Source of the DNA: Deltaproteobacteria bacterium HGW-Deltaproteobacteria-8
GTDB lineage: Bacteria > Desulfobacterota > Desulfovibrionia > Desulfovibrionales > Desulfovibrionaceae
Length of the DNA: 64,000 nt
Direction: 5' to 3'
NCBI GenBank assembly: GCA_002840405.1
Contig: PHAR01000011.1
Span: 1-64,000 of the forward strand
The position numbers were made by a program, and so were the translations under genes. Below are positions 43,681 through 52,101 of the stretch, piece after piece. Under the pieces are notes generated by a model. The model had not been told where the DNA came from. It saw only the letters and a program-made list of their open reading frames with translations, and ran no database searches. The stretch's first letter is position 1, and every line of letters starts with the position of its first letter.

Positions 43681-45564
43681 CTAGGCCTCTTCCTTTTTGA
43701 CTTCGGCGTTCTCCGCCACCTTCTCGCGCAGGGCAATTCCCAACTCGCGCAGCTGCTTCTTGCCGACCACGTTGGGCGCTTCGGTCATGAGGCAGGTGGC
43801 CTTCTGGGTCTTGGGGAAGGCGATGACGTCGCGGATCGACTTCGCGCCCGTCAGAATCATGATAATGCGGTCCAGGCCAAAGGCAATGCCGCCATGGGGG
43901 GGCGCGCCGAATTTCAGGGCCTCGATGAGGAACCCGAACTTCTCCTCGGCCTCGTCGTCCGCAATGCCCAGCGCGCTGAACATGGCCTTCTGCGCAGCGG
44001 GCGTGTGGATGCGGATGGAGCCGCCGCCGATTTCGCTTCCGTTCAGCACCAGGTCGTAGGCCCGGGCCAAGGCTCCACCCGGATCGCTGGCGATGGTGTC
44101 CATCTGGCCGGGCTGGGGCGAGGTGAAGGGGTGGTGCTTGGCCACCCAGCGCTTGTCCTCGGCGTCGTATTCGAGCAGCGGGAAGTCCGTGACCCAGAGC
44201 GGGGCAAAGGCCTTCTCGTCGATGAGGCCGAAGCGCTCGCCCACCTTGAGCCGCAGGTTGCCCAGCGAGGCGTTGGCGACGTCTTCGCTTGCTGCCTGGA
44301 AGAACACGATGTCGCCGGGGACCATGCCCAGGCGCTCGGCCAGCTTGGCCTTTTCCTCGTCGGAGAAGAACTTGACGATGGGCGACTGCCACTCGCCGTC
44401 CTCTTTCACCTTGATCCAGGCCAGGCCCTGCGCGCCGTAGATCTTCACGAACTCGGTATAGTCGTCAATCTCCTTGCGCGAGAGCTCCAGGCCGCCGGGC
44501 ACGCGCATGGCTTTCAGGCAGGGCGCGGCTGCAAAGACCTTGAACCCGCCGCCCGCGAAGATGTCCTTCACGTCCTGGAGGCGAAGTTCGAAGCGCACGT
44601 CCGGCTTGTCCGAGCCGTAGTCGTCCATGGCCTGCTTGTAGGTCATGCGCGGGAAGGCGGCGGGAAGCGCAGCATTGATGGTCTCGGCAAAGAGCGTGCG
44701 CACCAGGCCCTCGGCCATGCCCATGATCTGCTCCTCGTCCGGGAAGCTCATCTCGATGTCGATCTGGGTGAACTCGGGCTGGCGGTCGGCGCGCAGGTCC
44801 TCGTCGCGGAAGCACTTGACGATCTGGAAGTAGCGGTCCAGGCCGGAGACCATGAGCAGCTGCTTGAAGATCTGCGGGGACTGCGGCAGGGCGTAGAACA
44901 TGCCCTGGCTCATGCGGCTGGGCACCAGGAAGTCGCGCGCCCCTTCGGGGGTCGATTTCGTGAGCACGGGGGTCTCGATCTCCAGAAAGCCGAGGGCGTC
45001 GAGGTAGCGGCGCACGCTCTGGGCGGCCTTGTTGCGCAGGATGAGGTTCTTGGCCAGGCGGGGGCGGCGCAGGTCCAGGTAGCGGTATTTGAGGCGCAGC
45101 ATCTCGCTGGCGTCCACGCGGTCCTCGATGGGGAACGGCGGGGTGTCGCTGGTGTTCAGGAGCTTCCAGTCGTTGACGTAGACCTCGATCTCGCCGGTGT
45201 GCATGCCGGGGTTGGCCATGCCTTCGGGCCTGCGGCGCACGATGCCGCGCAGGGCGCAGACATACTCGATGCGGATGGCGTGGGCGCGCTCGTGGGCCTC
45301 CACGGCCTCTGGCGCGCCTTCCGGGCTGAACACGGTCTGGGTCAGGCCCTCGCGGTCGCGCAGGTCGATGAAGATGAGCCCGCCGTGGTCGCGCCGGAAC
45401 TGCACCCAGCCCATGAGGGTCACTTCCTGGTCCATGTTGGCGGCCGTCAGCTCGTTGCAGTGGTGGCTGCGCTTCCAGCCGTCCAGGTCCTGGATGACCC
45501 GGTACTTGTCGTAGTCGCGCTCTTCACCGGGGGTGGAGCCGGGGGTCGTGGTCTGCTCAGTCAT
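43681..45564 (-). CDS. aspS: Aspartyl-tRNA synthetase AspS
   Basis: This 627-residue class II synthetase (bacterial type with GAD insertion domain) shows the anticodon-binding OB domain (EVTLMGWVQFRRDHGGLIF), motif 2 (KCFRDEDLRADRQPEFTQ), the Asp-binding ALPQSPQ, and motif 3 (GGIAFGLDRIIMIL). The bacterial type suggests a discriminating or non-discriminating enzyme; that cannot be told by eye. It lies in the hisS-aspS-def-fmt-DUF116 operon. Confidence 0.97.
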   Translation of the reverse strand: MTEQTTTPGSTPGEERDYDKYRVIQDLDGWKRSHHCNELTAANMDQEVTLMGWVQFRRDHGGLIFIDLRDREGLTQTVFSPEGAPEAVEAHERAHAIRIEYVCALRGIVRRRPEGMANPGMHTGEIEVYVNDWKLLNTSDTPPFPIEDRVDASEMLRLKYRYLDLRRPRLAKNLILRNKAAQSVRRYLDALGFLEIETPVLTKSTPEGARDFLVPSRMSQGMFYALPQSPQIFKQLLMVSGLDRYFQIVKCFRDEDLRADRQPEFTQIDIEMSFPDEEQIMGMAEGLVRTLFAETINAALPAAFPRMTYKQAMDDYGSDKPDVRFELRLQDVKDIFAGGGFKVFAAAPCLKAMRVPGGLELSRKEIDDYTEFVKIYGAQGLAWIKVKEDGEWQSPIVKFFSDEEKAKLAERLGMVPGDIVFFQAASEDVANASLGNLRLKVGERFGLIDEKAFAPLWVTDFPLLEYDAEDKRWVAKHHPFTSPQPGQMDTIASDPGGALARAYDLVLNGSEIGGGSIRIHTPAAQKAMFSALGIADDEAEEKFGFLIEALKFGAPPHGGIAFGLDRIIMILTGAKSIRDVIAFPKTQKATCLMTEAPNVVGKKQLRELGIALREKVAENAEVKKEEA

Positions 45565-45630
45565 GTGTGTTCCTTTTCGAAAACGGATTCGCCGGGTGTG
45601 GCGGAGTATTCTCGCGTTGTGTTCCTGGGT

Positions 45631-46872
45631 CTAGTCGAAGGCGGCGATGTCGAGCTTGAGCTGCCCGCCGTCCTCCATGTCCTTCACGGTCACCTGGCCC
45701 GCATCGAGCTCGTCGGCGCCGAGGATGTAGCACTTTCTGGCCTTGATGCGCCCGGCGTGGCGCAGGCGGCTCTTCATGCTGCCGCTCTGGTAGTCGCACT
45801 CGCCGGAGAGCCCGCGTGCGCGCAGCTTGTGCGCCAGCAGGATGGCGGCGTTGACTGCGGCCGTGCCCTCGCGGGGGTCTGTCACGGCCAGGAAGAAGTC
45901 CGGCCTCGGGGCCTCGGGTTTTTCCATGAGCATGGCCAGACGTTCCATGCCGCAGGCAAAGCCCACGCCGGGCGCGTCCGGGCCGCCGAGCAGCTGCACC
46001 AGGCCGTCGTAACGGCCGCCGCCAGCCACGGCGGTCTGCGCGCCGATGGCACCGCTGGTGACCTCGAAGGTGGTGCGCTGGTAGTAGTCCAGCCCGCGCA
46101 CCAGGCGGGGATTCAGCGTGTACTTCAGGCCCGCGCGGTCGACGAGGGCCAGCACGGCCGCGAAGTGGTCGCGGCAGCTTGCGCAGGTGTGCTGGCCGAT
46201 CTCCGGGGCGTCGGCCACCAGGGCCTTGCAGCCCGGGACCTTGCAGTCCAGCACGCGCAGGGGGTTGGTGTGCATGCGCCGGCGGCAGTCCTCGCAGAGC
46301 TTCTCGTGGTCGAGAGCCTCGAAATAGCTGGTCAGCGCCGCGCGGTAGTTCGGGCGGCACTCGCGGCAGCCCAGCGAGTTCAGCTCGAAGCAGAGGTCCG
46401 CAATGCCCAGGCTGGACAAAAAGTCCTCCAGCATGAGGATGACCTCGACGTCGGCCTGGGGCTCGCTTGACCCGATCAACTCGGCGTTGATCTGGTGGAA
46501 CTGGCGCATGCGGCCCTTTTGTGGGCGCTCGTAGCGGAACATGGGGCCAAAGGTGTACAAGCGCGTGGCGCGGCCGGGTTCGATGGCGCTGGCCTCGATG
46601 GCCGCGCGCAGCACCCCGGCCGTGGCCTCGGGCCGCAGGGTCAGGGAGCGGTCGCCACGGTCGGTGAAGGTGTACATTTCCTTGCCCACCACATCGGTGT
46701 CCTCGCCGATGCCCTTGGCGAAGAGCTCCGTGCGCTCCAGCACCGGGGTGCGCAGCTCGCCGAAACCGTAGCGGCCGAAGGTCTCGCGGGCCTGGGCCTC
46801 CATGTGCGTGAAGCTCCGGGCGTCCTCGGGGAACAGGTCGGCAAAGCCTTTGATTTTCTGGATGGCGCTCAT
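45631..46872 (-). CDS. hisS: Histidyl-tRNA synthetase HisS
   Basis: The class II synthetase has about 413 residues: KIKGFADLFPEDA at the N-terminus, motif 2 (YTFGPMFRYERPQKGRMRQF), the histidine-binding LVRGLDYYQRT, the GGRYDGL motif and the C-terminal anticodon-binding domain (AILLAHKLRARG). Four extra cysteines (CELC-like ADPC-free CKVPGCKALV, CASC) suggest a small ribbon. ATG 46872 is preferred over TTG 46881. First gene of the hisS-aspS-def-fmt-DUF116 run. Confidence 0.96.
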   Translation of the reverse strand: MSAIQKIKGFADLFPEDARSFTHMEAQARETFGRYGFGELRTPVLERTELFAKGIGEDTDVVGKEMYTFTDRGDRSLTLRPEATAGVLRAAIEASAIEPGRATRLYTFGPMFRYERPQKGRMRQFHQINAELIGSSEPQADVEVILMLEDFLSSLGIADLCFELNSLGCRECRPNYRAALTSYFEALDHEKLCEDCRRRMHTNPLRVLDCKVPGCKALVADAPEIGQHTCASCRDHFAAVLALVDRAGLKYTLNPRLVRGLDYYQRTTFEVTSGAIGAQTAVAGGGRYDGLVQLLGGPDAPGVGFACGMERLAMLMEKPEAPRPDFFLAVTDPREGTAAVNAAILLAHKLRARGLSGECDYQSGSMKSRLRHAGRIKARKCYILGADELDAGQVTVKDMEDGGQLKLDIAAFD

Positions 46873-46975
46873 GTCTTCCAATTTGGTTATTGAGGTTCCG
46901 AAAGGCGGGGAATATACCTTCCGGGAACAGCATTGTCAAAACGACTCATCCACGTGAAACTCTTGGAGGAACCCC

Positions 46976-47179
46976 ATGCCCTACGTGAACATCAGGATCA
47001 CCCGCGACGGGGCCACGGCCGAACAGAAAGCCGCGCTCATCAAGGGCGTGACCGAGCTTCTGCGCGACACCCTGGGCAAGAACCCGGCCACCACGGTGGT
47101 CACCATCGATGAGGTGGACACGGACAACTGGGGCATTGGCGGGGAGAGCGTGACGGCAAGGCGCAAGGCCGGGAAGTAG
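46976..47179 (+). CDS. 4-oxalocrotonate tautomerase family protein
   Basis: This is a 67-residue protein. Pro2 (MPYVNIRITRDGAT), which becomes the N-terminal catalytic base after Met removal, is present, and Arg residues follow in ITRDG and RDTLG. The small hexameric family tautomerises 2-hydroxymuconates, but many members are uncharacterised. GGAGG lies five bases before the ATG. It is divergent from hisS and stands alone, so no aromatic pathway is implied. Confidence 0.9.
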   Translation: MPYVNIRITRDGATAEQKAALIKGVTELLRDTLGKNPATTVVTIDEVDTDNWGIGGESVTARRKAGK

Positions 47180-47215
47180 CGGACCTGGGCCAGGCCGGAG
47201 GCCGGAAGCGCCGCG

Positions 47216-47371
47216 CTAGAGCCTTGGCCCGGAGTCCCTGCGCGCGTTTACAACCCCGACGGCAGTCAGCGCGTAGACGATGATGGCCGTGGTCAGGCTG
47301 AAGTAGATGGTCAGGGCTGCCAGCAGGAGTGCGGACGGCAGGATGTCCCGCCAGGTGACGTAGCTCCACAT
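47216..47371 (-). CDS. Small membrane protein
   Basis: This gene of about 51 residues encodes two hydrophobic stretches (ILPSALLLAALTIYFSL and TAIIVYALTAVGVV) between short polar ends. No strong ribosome-binding site is visible, and an ATG about 22 codons further upstream is an alternative start. It may be real, but support is composition only. Confidence 0.45.
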   Translation of the reverse strand: MWSYVTWRDILPSALLLAALTIYFSLTTAIIVYALTAVGVVNARRDSGPRL

Positions 47372-47544
47372 GGATTTTCTCTGGCAGGAGCAAGGCCCTG
47401 CCGTCAAGGGGGAAACCTCCATGTGTTGTTCTTGGAGTAAATCTAGCGGGGCTTTGCCTGCCCGCGGCCTGCCCACTGGCCGCTCACTTCCTGAGTTGAT
47501 TGATTCCTCAGGACCTGTCCACCAACCCCATGCTCCCACACAAG

Positions 47545-47633
47545 CCAAAAGGGCTGTTTCAGGTTCCTCCTGAAACAGCCCTTTTGGCGCAATGTGGGGG
47601 TCCGGGGGGCTTCAAGCCCCCCGGCCGCCGGAG
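47545..47633. repeat. Dispersed palindrome pair, inverted copy
   Basis: CCAAAAGGGCTGTTTCAGG / CCTGAAACAGCCCTTTTGG (47545-47563 and 47569-47587) is a perfect 19-bp hairpin. It is followed by CGCAATGTGGGGG and the hairpin CCGGGGGGC-TTCAA-GCCCCCCGG (47602-47624), then CCGCCGGAGG. This is the reverse-complement layout of the 19767-19841 module. It lies downstream of nfnB. Confidence 0.88.
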
Positions 47634-47648
47634 GCTCTTCTCTTTCTC

Positions 47649-49124
47649 TTACGCTTCGTCTCCCAGCAACCTGCGCGCGATCTCTTTCGCCGCGCGGCGT
47701 CCCGCGCCCATGGCGCTGATGACGGTGGCCGCGCCGGTGACGATGTCGCCGCCGGCGAAGACCCCGTGGATGCTGGTCTCGCCTGTTTCGGGGTCGGCCT
47801 CGATGTAGCCGCGCTTGTTGAGCTTGAGTCCCGGCGTGGCTTCGAGCAGGATGGGGTTGGGCCGGGTGCCCACGGCGATGATGGCGAGGCCCACTTCGAG
47901 CTCGTCTGTGGCGCCCTCGATGGGCAGGGGGCGGCAGCGGCCCGAGGCGTCGGGTTCGCCCAGGCACATCTTCTGGAGGCGGATGCTCTTCAGCCGCTTG
48001 TTCTCGTCACCAACGAACTCCAGCGGGCCGCACAGGCACATGAGCTGCACACCCTCTTCGATGGCGTGCTCCAGCTCCTCGAGGCGGGCGGGCATCTCGT
48101 CCTTGGTGCGGCGGTAGACGATGTAGACGTTCTTGGCGCCCAGGCGCAGCGCAGTGCGCGCGGCGTCCATGGCCACGTTGCCGCCGCCGATGACGGCCAC
48201 GTTGTCGGCCTTGAAGATGGGCGTGTCGTGGTTGGGGAAGTCATAGGCCCGGCCCAGGTTCACGCGGGTCAGGTACTCGTTGGCGGAGAACACGCCGATG
48301 TTGTTCTCGCCCGGCACGTTCATGAACTGGGGCAGGCCCGCGCCCACGCCCAGGAACACGGCCTTGTAGCCCTGGTCGAGGAGTTCCTGGACCAGGATGG
48401 CCTTGCCGCCGACCCAGTTGGTCTTGAACTCGGCGCCCAGCGCCTTCATGGCGTCGATCTCGCGGCGCACGATGGCCTTGGGCAGGCGGAACTCGGGGAT
48501 GCCGTAAACCAGCACCCCGCCGACCTCGTGCAGGGCCTCGAACACGGTGACCTTGATGCCGAGCGCTGCCAGGTATCCGGCCACGGTCAGGCTGGAAGGC
48601 CCGCCGCCGATGCAGGCGACCTTGAGCTCCGGGCGCTCCATGCGGCAGGCGGCCTCGCCGGTGATCTGCAGGCAGGCCGAGTCGCCCGCGGCCAGCTTGG
48701 CGGCAAAGGTGTCGGCCACGTAGCGTTCCAGGCGTCCGATGCAGACCGGCCCGCCGGTCTTGTCCGGGTTCTTGCCCAGGATGCACTCGCCCTCGCACTG
48801 GGTCTCCTGGGGGCAGACGCGGCCGCAGACGGCGGGCAGGGAGTTGTAGTCGCGCAGGACCTTGTACGCGCCGGGCAGGTCGCCTTTCTGGAGCTGGCCG
48901 ATGAATCCCTTGATGTCGATCTCCACGGGGCAGCCCTTGCGGCACATGGGCTTCTTGCATTGGATGCAGCGGGCGGCCTCGGCCTTGGCCTCGGCGTCGG
49001 TGTAGCCCAGGGCCACCTCCAGATAGTTCTGGATGCGCACCATGGGCGGCTGGGTGGGCATTTCGGTGCGCGGGACCCGCTTCGCGGGCTTTTTGGGCGT
49101 CGTGTCAGTAGGTTTGGCGCTCAT
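47649..49124 (-). CDS. nfnB: NfnB: NADH-dependent reduced ferredoxin:NADP+ oxidoreductase, large subunit
   Basis: The 491-residue protein resembles the glutamate synthase small subunit, the fold of NfnB/NfnL. The N-terminal 4Fe-4S pair is CIQCKKPMCRKGCP and CGRVCPQETQCEGEC; FAD motif CIGGGPSSLTVAGYL, NADPH motif AVIGGGNVAMDAARTA, and the C-terminal GVFAGGDIVTGAATVISAMG. With NfnA it forms the electron-bifurcating enzyme linking NADH, ferredoxin and NADP. Its ATG lies one base after the nfnA stop, confirming the pair; a lone GltD-type gene would not have this partner. Confidence 0.92.
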   Translation of the reverse strand: MSAKPTDTTPKKPAKRVPRTEMPTQPPMVRIQNYLEVALGYTDAEAKAEAARCIQCKKPMCRKGCPVEIDIKGFIGQLQKGDLPGAYKVLRDYNSLPAVCGRVCPQETQCEGECILGKNPDKTGGPVCIGRLERYVADTFAAKLAAGDSACLQITGEAACRMERPELKVACIGGGPSSLTVAGYLAALGIKVTVFEALHEVGGVLVYGIPEFRLPKAIVRREIDAMKALGAEFKTNWVGGKAILVQELLDQGYKAVFLGVGAGLPQFMNVPGENNIGVFSANEYLTRVNLGRAYDFPNHDTPIFKADNVAVIGGGNVAMDAARTALRLGAKNVYIVYRRTKDEMPARLEELEHAIEEGVQLMCLCGPLEFVGDENKRLKSIRLQKMCLGEPDASGRCRPLPIEGATDELEVGLAIIAVGTRPNPILLEATPGLKLNKRGYIEADPETGETSIHGVFAGGDIVTGAATVISAMGAGRRAAKEIARRLLGDEA

Positions 49125-49125
49125 G

Positions 49126-49977
49126 TTACTTGCCCTCCCCACACTGGCATTTGTGCTGAAACAGCTTCATGGATTCCTGCTCCTCGGGCCGGAACTGGCC
49201 CAGGCGCTGCCTGAGCTCGCCGAAGTCGACCTGGTGGCCGTCGAACTCGGGCCCGTCCACGCAGGCGAATTTCGTCTCCCCGCCCACCGTGCAGCGGCAG
49301 GCGCCGCACATGCCGATGCCGTCGACCATGATGGAGTTCAGGCTGACGGTGGTCTTGACGCCAAAGGGCTTGGTGACCTTGGCCACGGCCTCCATCATGG
49401 GCACGGGGCCGATGGCCACGACCTCGCTGACGTCCTTGTCCTCTTCCAGGCGCTTTTTCAGCACCTCGGTGACAAAGCCCTTGTGGCCGAAGCTGCCATC
49501 GTCCGTGGCCACCAGGACCTCGGGGCAGAAGTTGCCGAGCTCGTTGCAGAAGAGCAGCAGGTCCTTGTTGCGCGCGCCGATGACCGCGACAACGTGGTTG
49601 CCTGCGGCGGCGTGGCCCTTGGCGATGTGGTGCATGGCCGCGACGCCGGTGCCGCCGCCCACGCAGATCACCGTGCCCTGCTTGTCGATGTGCGTGGGCT
49701 TGCCGAGCGGCCCGCAGAAGTCGGGAATGCTCATGCCCTCTTCAAAGGTGTTCAGCTCTGCGGTGCTCTTGCCCACCACCAGGAACACGATGGTCACGGT
49801 TCCGGCCTCGGCGTCGCAGTCGGCGATGGTGAGCGGGATGCGCTCGCCCTTTTCGCTGGTGCGCAGGATGATGAAGTTGCCTGGCTTGGCCTTGCTGGCC
49901 ACGTGCGGGGCGTCGATGACCAGGAGCGTGGTCTGCCCTGGTATGAGAATTTTTTTCTGTAAAATTCTATAACTCAT
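49126..49977 (-). CDS. nfnA: NfnA: NADH-dependent reduced ferredoxin:NADP+ oxidoreductase, small subunit
   Basis: The 283-residue protein has an FAD-binding barrel (GNFIILRTSEKGERIPLTIA) and an NAD domain (CVGGGTGVAAMHHIA, VIGARNKDLL). A C-terminal 2Fe-2S binding run MCGACRCTVGG ... FACVDGPEF is the PyrK-like ligand set of NfnA. ATG 49977 removes a long spurious extension. The gene is first in the nfnAB pair. In sulfate reducers this complex balances NADPH with ferredoxin. Confidence 0.92.
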   Translation of the reverse strand: MSYRILQKKILIPGQTTLLVIDAPHVASKAKPGNFIILRTSEKGERIPLTIADCDAEAGTVTIVFLVVGKSTAELNTFEEGMSIPDFCGPLGKPTHIDKQGTVICVGGGTGVAAMHHIAKGHAAAGNHVVAVIGARNKDLLLFCNELGNFCPEVLVATDDGSFGHKGFVTEVLKKRLEEDKDVSEVVAIGPVPMMEAVAKVTKPFGVKTTVSLNSIMVDGIGMCGACRCTVGGETKFACVDGPEFDGHQVDFGELRQRLGQFRPEEQESMKLFQHKCQCGEGK

Positions 49978-50331
49978 GGGTGCGGACCTCATCCTGGGTT
50001 GGTGGTTGCCCCTCCGGGGTCTGGGGGTTCCAAGGCTGTAGCGCGTCACCCCAACGATTGCAAGGCGTACGGATTTCTGGGCGCTGAGGCTGGCCAGGGC
50101 CTTGCCAAACTGACGCGGGGTGGTTACAGGTCTTTCATGGCGCGCCTGCCTTGGCTCCCGTAGGGAGCGGCCCGCGCCTGCCTTCCACGGACGGAAGACG
50201 CTTGAAGCCCTGCGGACCCCTCTGGACAGGGGGGAGCCGGCCGAGAAGATCGGCGGCGCACCACGGGCGGAACTCGCGGCTTCCGGTCTTTTTTTTGCGG
50301 ACCGAAGCCCCGGGCAAACCCGGAGTCGGCC
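49978..50331. other. Intergenic region with several hairpins
   Basis: The region holds the nfnA promoter (not assigned) and at least three small palindromes: GCTCCC-GTA-GGGAGC (50154-50168), CTTCC/GGAAG near 50183, and CCCCTCT/AGGGGGG near 50217-50238. A stem GGCTTCCGGTC/GGACCGAAGCC with a run of T in its loop ends just before the next ATG. No gene seen. Confidence 0.4.
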
Positions 50332-50964
50332 ATGTCCGAGCCCATCCGTTCAGCGTCCGTCTCGCCCTTCGCCGCAAGGCCGCAGCTGCATTCGCGCCGC
50401 GTCTCCCTGCGCGTCGGAGCCTTTGGCCTGACCTACTCCACCGACCGCGTGCTCTGGAACGCCGCCCCGGCCTCGCCGACGTCTGACCCGCAGCCTGTCG
50501 ACCCCGCCCCGCCCATTGAGTCCGAGCGCCCGGAATACCCGGCCGCCACCGACACCTCGCCCCAGGACCTTGAAGCCGCACGCAGGCAGAGCTTGTGGGC
50601 TGCGGTCCAGGAGCAGGCCGCCAGGCAGCAGACCCTTGAGGGCCAGGTCACAGGTCGGCAAGCCCTGGGGCAGCCTGCCGATGGGCAGGCCGCAGGTGCG
50701 GAGCAGGGGGTCGGCGCGGAGTTGGGGGGCAGCCAGGCGGTCAGCCAGGTCGTCGGTCTGGCCACGGGCTCCGGCCCGGTGGCCGAAACCCAGGCCAAGC
50801 CTGATTCGGCTCAAAGCGAGAAGACCCAGAACGACGCGGCCCTGACGAACGAGCCCAGCGGCGGGCAGACCCTGGCCCAGGCCATGCGCCGCGCAATCCA
50901 GGCCTACCAGTCCTGCCAGTCCTGCTTCGCCAGCACGGAGTCCATGCTCCAGGCCGTGGCCTGA
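50332..50964 (+). CDS. Ala/Gln/Gly-rich protein of unknown function
   Basis: The protein has 210 residues and is mostly low complexity. Residues 80-190 are repetitive (GQPADGQAAGAEQGVGAELG), with few hydrophobic segments and a C-terminal FASTESMLQAVA. The first 45 residues (FAARPQLHSRRVSLRVGAFG) are more ordinary. It lacks a signal peptide and has no recognised domain. GGAG lies before the ATG. Ala/Gln-rich frames occur by chance in GC-rich DNA, so confidence is moderate, though it has a good start and fills the gap on its strand. Confidence 0.5.
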   Translation: MSEPIRSASVSPFAARPQLHSRRVSLRVGAFGLTYSTDRVLWNAAPASPTSDPQPVDPAPPIESERPEYPAATDTSPQDLEAARRQSLWAAVQEQAARQQTLEGQVTGRQALGQPADGQAAGAEQGVGAELGGSQAVSQVVGLATGSGPVAETQAKPDSAQSEKTQNDAALTNEPSGGQTLAQAMRRAIQAYQSCQSCFASTESMLQAVA

Positions 50965-50974
50965 GCCTGCGCGT

Positions 50975-51193
50975 CTAGCAGGAGTGGAAATCCTTGTTGA
51001 TGTAGAGCATGAGGTCGAAGAGGTTGTGCGCGATCTCGTCGGTCAGGTTTGGCGTGTCGACCAGGCCCTTGGCCTCGGAGTTGGCCGTGCGGGTGATGAT
51101 CTTGGAGAAGAGCAGGCCCACCAGCTGGTCGTCCCCCTGGGTCCAGGGGGTCTTGCCGGAGGGAAATTTCTTGTCGAATCCGTAGTAGTACAT
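50975..51193 (-). CDS. Small soluble protein of unknown function
   Basis: The protein has 72 residues, beginning MYYYGFDKKFPSGKTPWTQG and containing DQLVGLLFSKIITRTANSEA. Its amino-acid composition is balanced, unlike a chance frame, and GGGAG precedes the ATG. No family is recognised. It is convergent with the Ala/Gln-rich gene. Confidence 0.6.
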   Translation of the reverse strand: MYYYGFDKKFPSGKTPWTQGDDQLVGLLFSKIITRTANSEAKGLVDTPNLTDEIAHNLFDLMLYINKDFHSC

Positions 51194-51351
51194 GCTCCCT
51201 CCGCATCAGGTGTCTCGGGCGAATCGGCTTCGCGTCCAGGCGGTCCTTGCTCCGGCTGCGAGGCGCTGTTATCCTCCACCCTTGCCAGGGATATCGGCCA
51301 TGCCGGGCCAGGACTTTACACCCGGCGGAAATGTCCAGACAGGGGGAGCAG

Positions 51352-52059
51352 ATGACCCAGAAGAGCATCCTCGTGGTGGAGGACAACCTGGAGACCAGGG
51401 AGCTTCTGACCTACAATCTCAAGAACGCGGGCTACGCCGTGCGCGAGGCCGGGGACGCGGTCAAGGCCCTGGAGCTGGCCGCCCGGGCCCGGCCCGACCT
51501 GGTGCTGCTGGATGTGATGCTGCCTGGCGGCATGGACGGCTTGGAGGTCTGCCGCAGGCTCAAGCAGGACGAGCGCACGCGCGGCGTGCCGGTGATCATG
51601 CTCACCGCCCTGGGCGACGAGGTGGACCGCATCGTGGGCCTGGAGTTGGGGGCCGAGGACTACGTGCCCAAGCCCTTCAGCCCGCGCGAGCTGCTCCTGC
51701 GCATCAAGGCCGTGCTGCGCCGCTCCGGCAGCGCCGCCGAGGAGTCCAGCGCCGGGTTCAGCGAGGGCGGCCTGAACATAGACTTTGAGGCCCACAGCGT
51801 GACCATCGACGGGGCGGACATCGGGCTGACCAGCACGGAGCACAAGATTCTGCGCGAGCTGGTGCGCGCCAAGGGCCGGGTGCTCCAGCGCGACCGGCTG
51901 CTGGACACGGTCTGGGACACGGACTTCGACGGCACCTCGCGCACCGTGGACACGCACATGCGCCGCCTGCGCGGCAAGCTCGGCGCCTACGCCGACTGGA
52001 TCGAGACCGTGCGTGGGGTGGGCTACCGCTTCAAGCCTCTGGCTCAGGCCAAGGAATAA
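51352..52059 (+). CDS. OmpR/PhoB-family response regulator
   Basis: The 235-residue regulator has a receiver (ILVVEDNLETRELL, phospho-acceptor Asp54 in VLLDVMLPGG, Lys107 in VPKPFS) and a winged-helix DNA-binding domain (IGLTSTEHKILRELV, TVDTHMRRLRGKLG, VRGVGYRF). No histidine kinase gene is adjacent, so the cognate kinase is elsewhere. The next gene is convergent, so it is transcribed alone. GGGGAG precedes ATG 51352; ATG 51331 is an alternative. Confidence 0.93.
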   Translation: MTQKSILVVEDNLETRELLTYNLKNAGYAVREAGDAVKALELAARARPDLVLLDVMLPGGMDGLEVCRRLKQDERTRGVPVIMLTALGDEVDRIVGLELGAEDYVPKPFSPRELLLRIKAVLRRSGSAAEESSAGFSEGGLNIDFEAHSVTIDGADIGLTSTEHKILRELVRAKGRVLQRDRLLDTVWDTDFDGTSRTVDTHMRRLRGKLGAYADWIETVRGVGYRFKPLAQAKE

Positions 52060-52101
52060 CTTGGTATCGGTAGGCTATCGACAGCGTAAAGACATTCTAT
52101 T

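Noticed and set aside
43894-46470. A plus-strand open frame of about 858 codons over aspS and hisS
   Set aside because: It is antisense to two universal genes; its composition is Gly/Ala/His-rich with no domains, as expected of reverse frames in GC-rich DNA.
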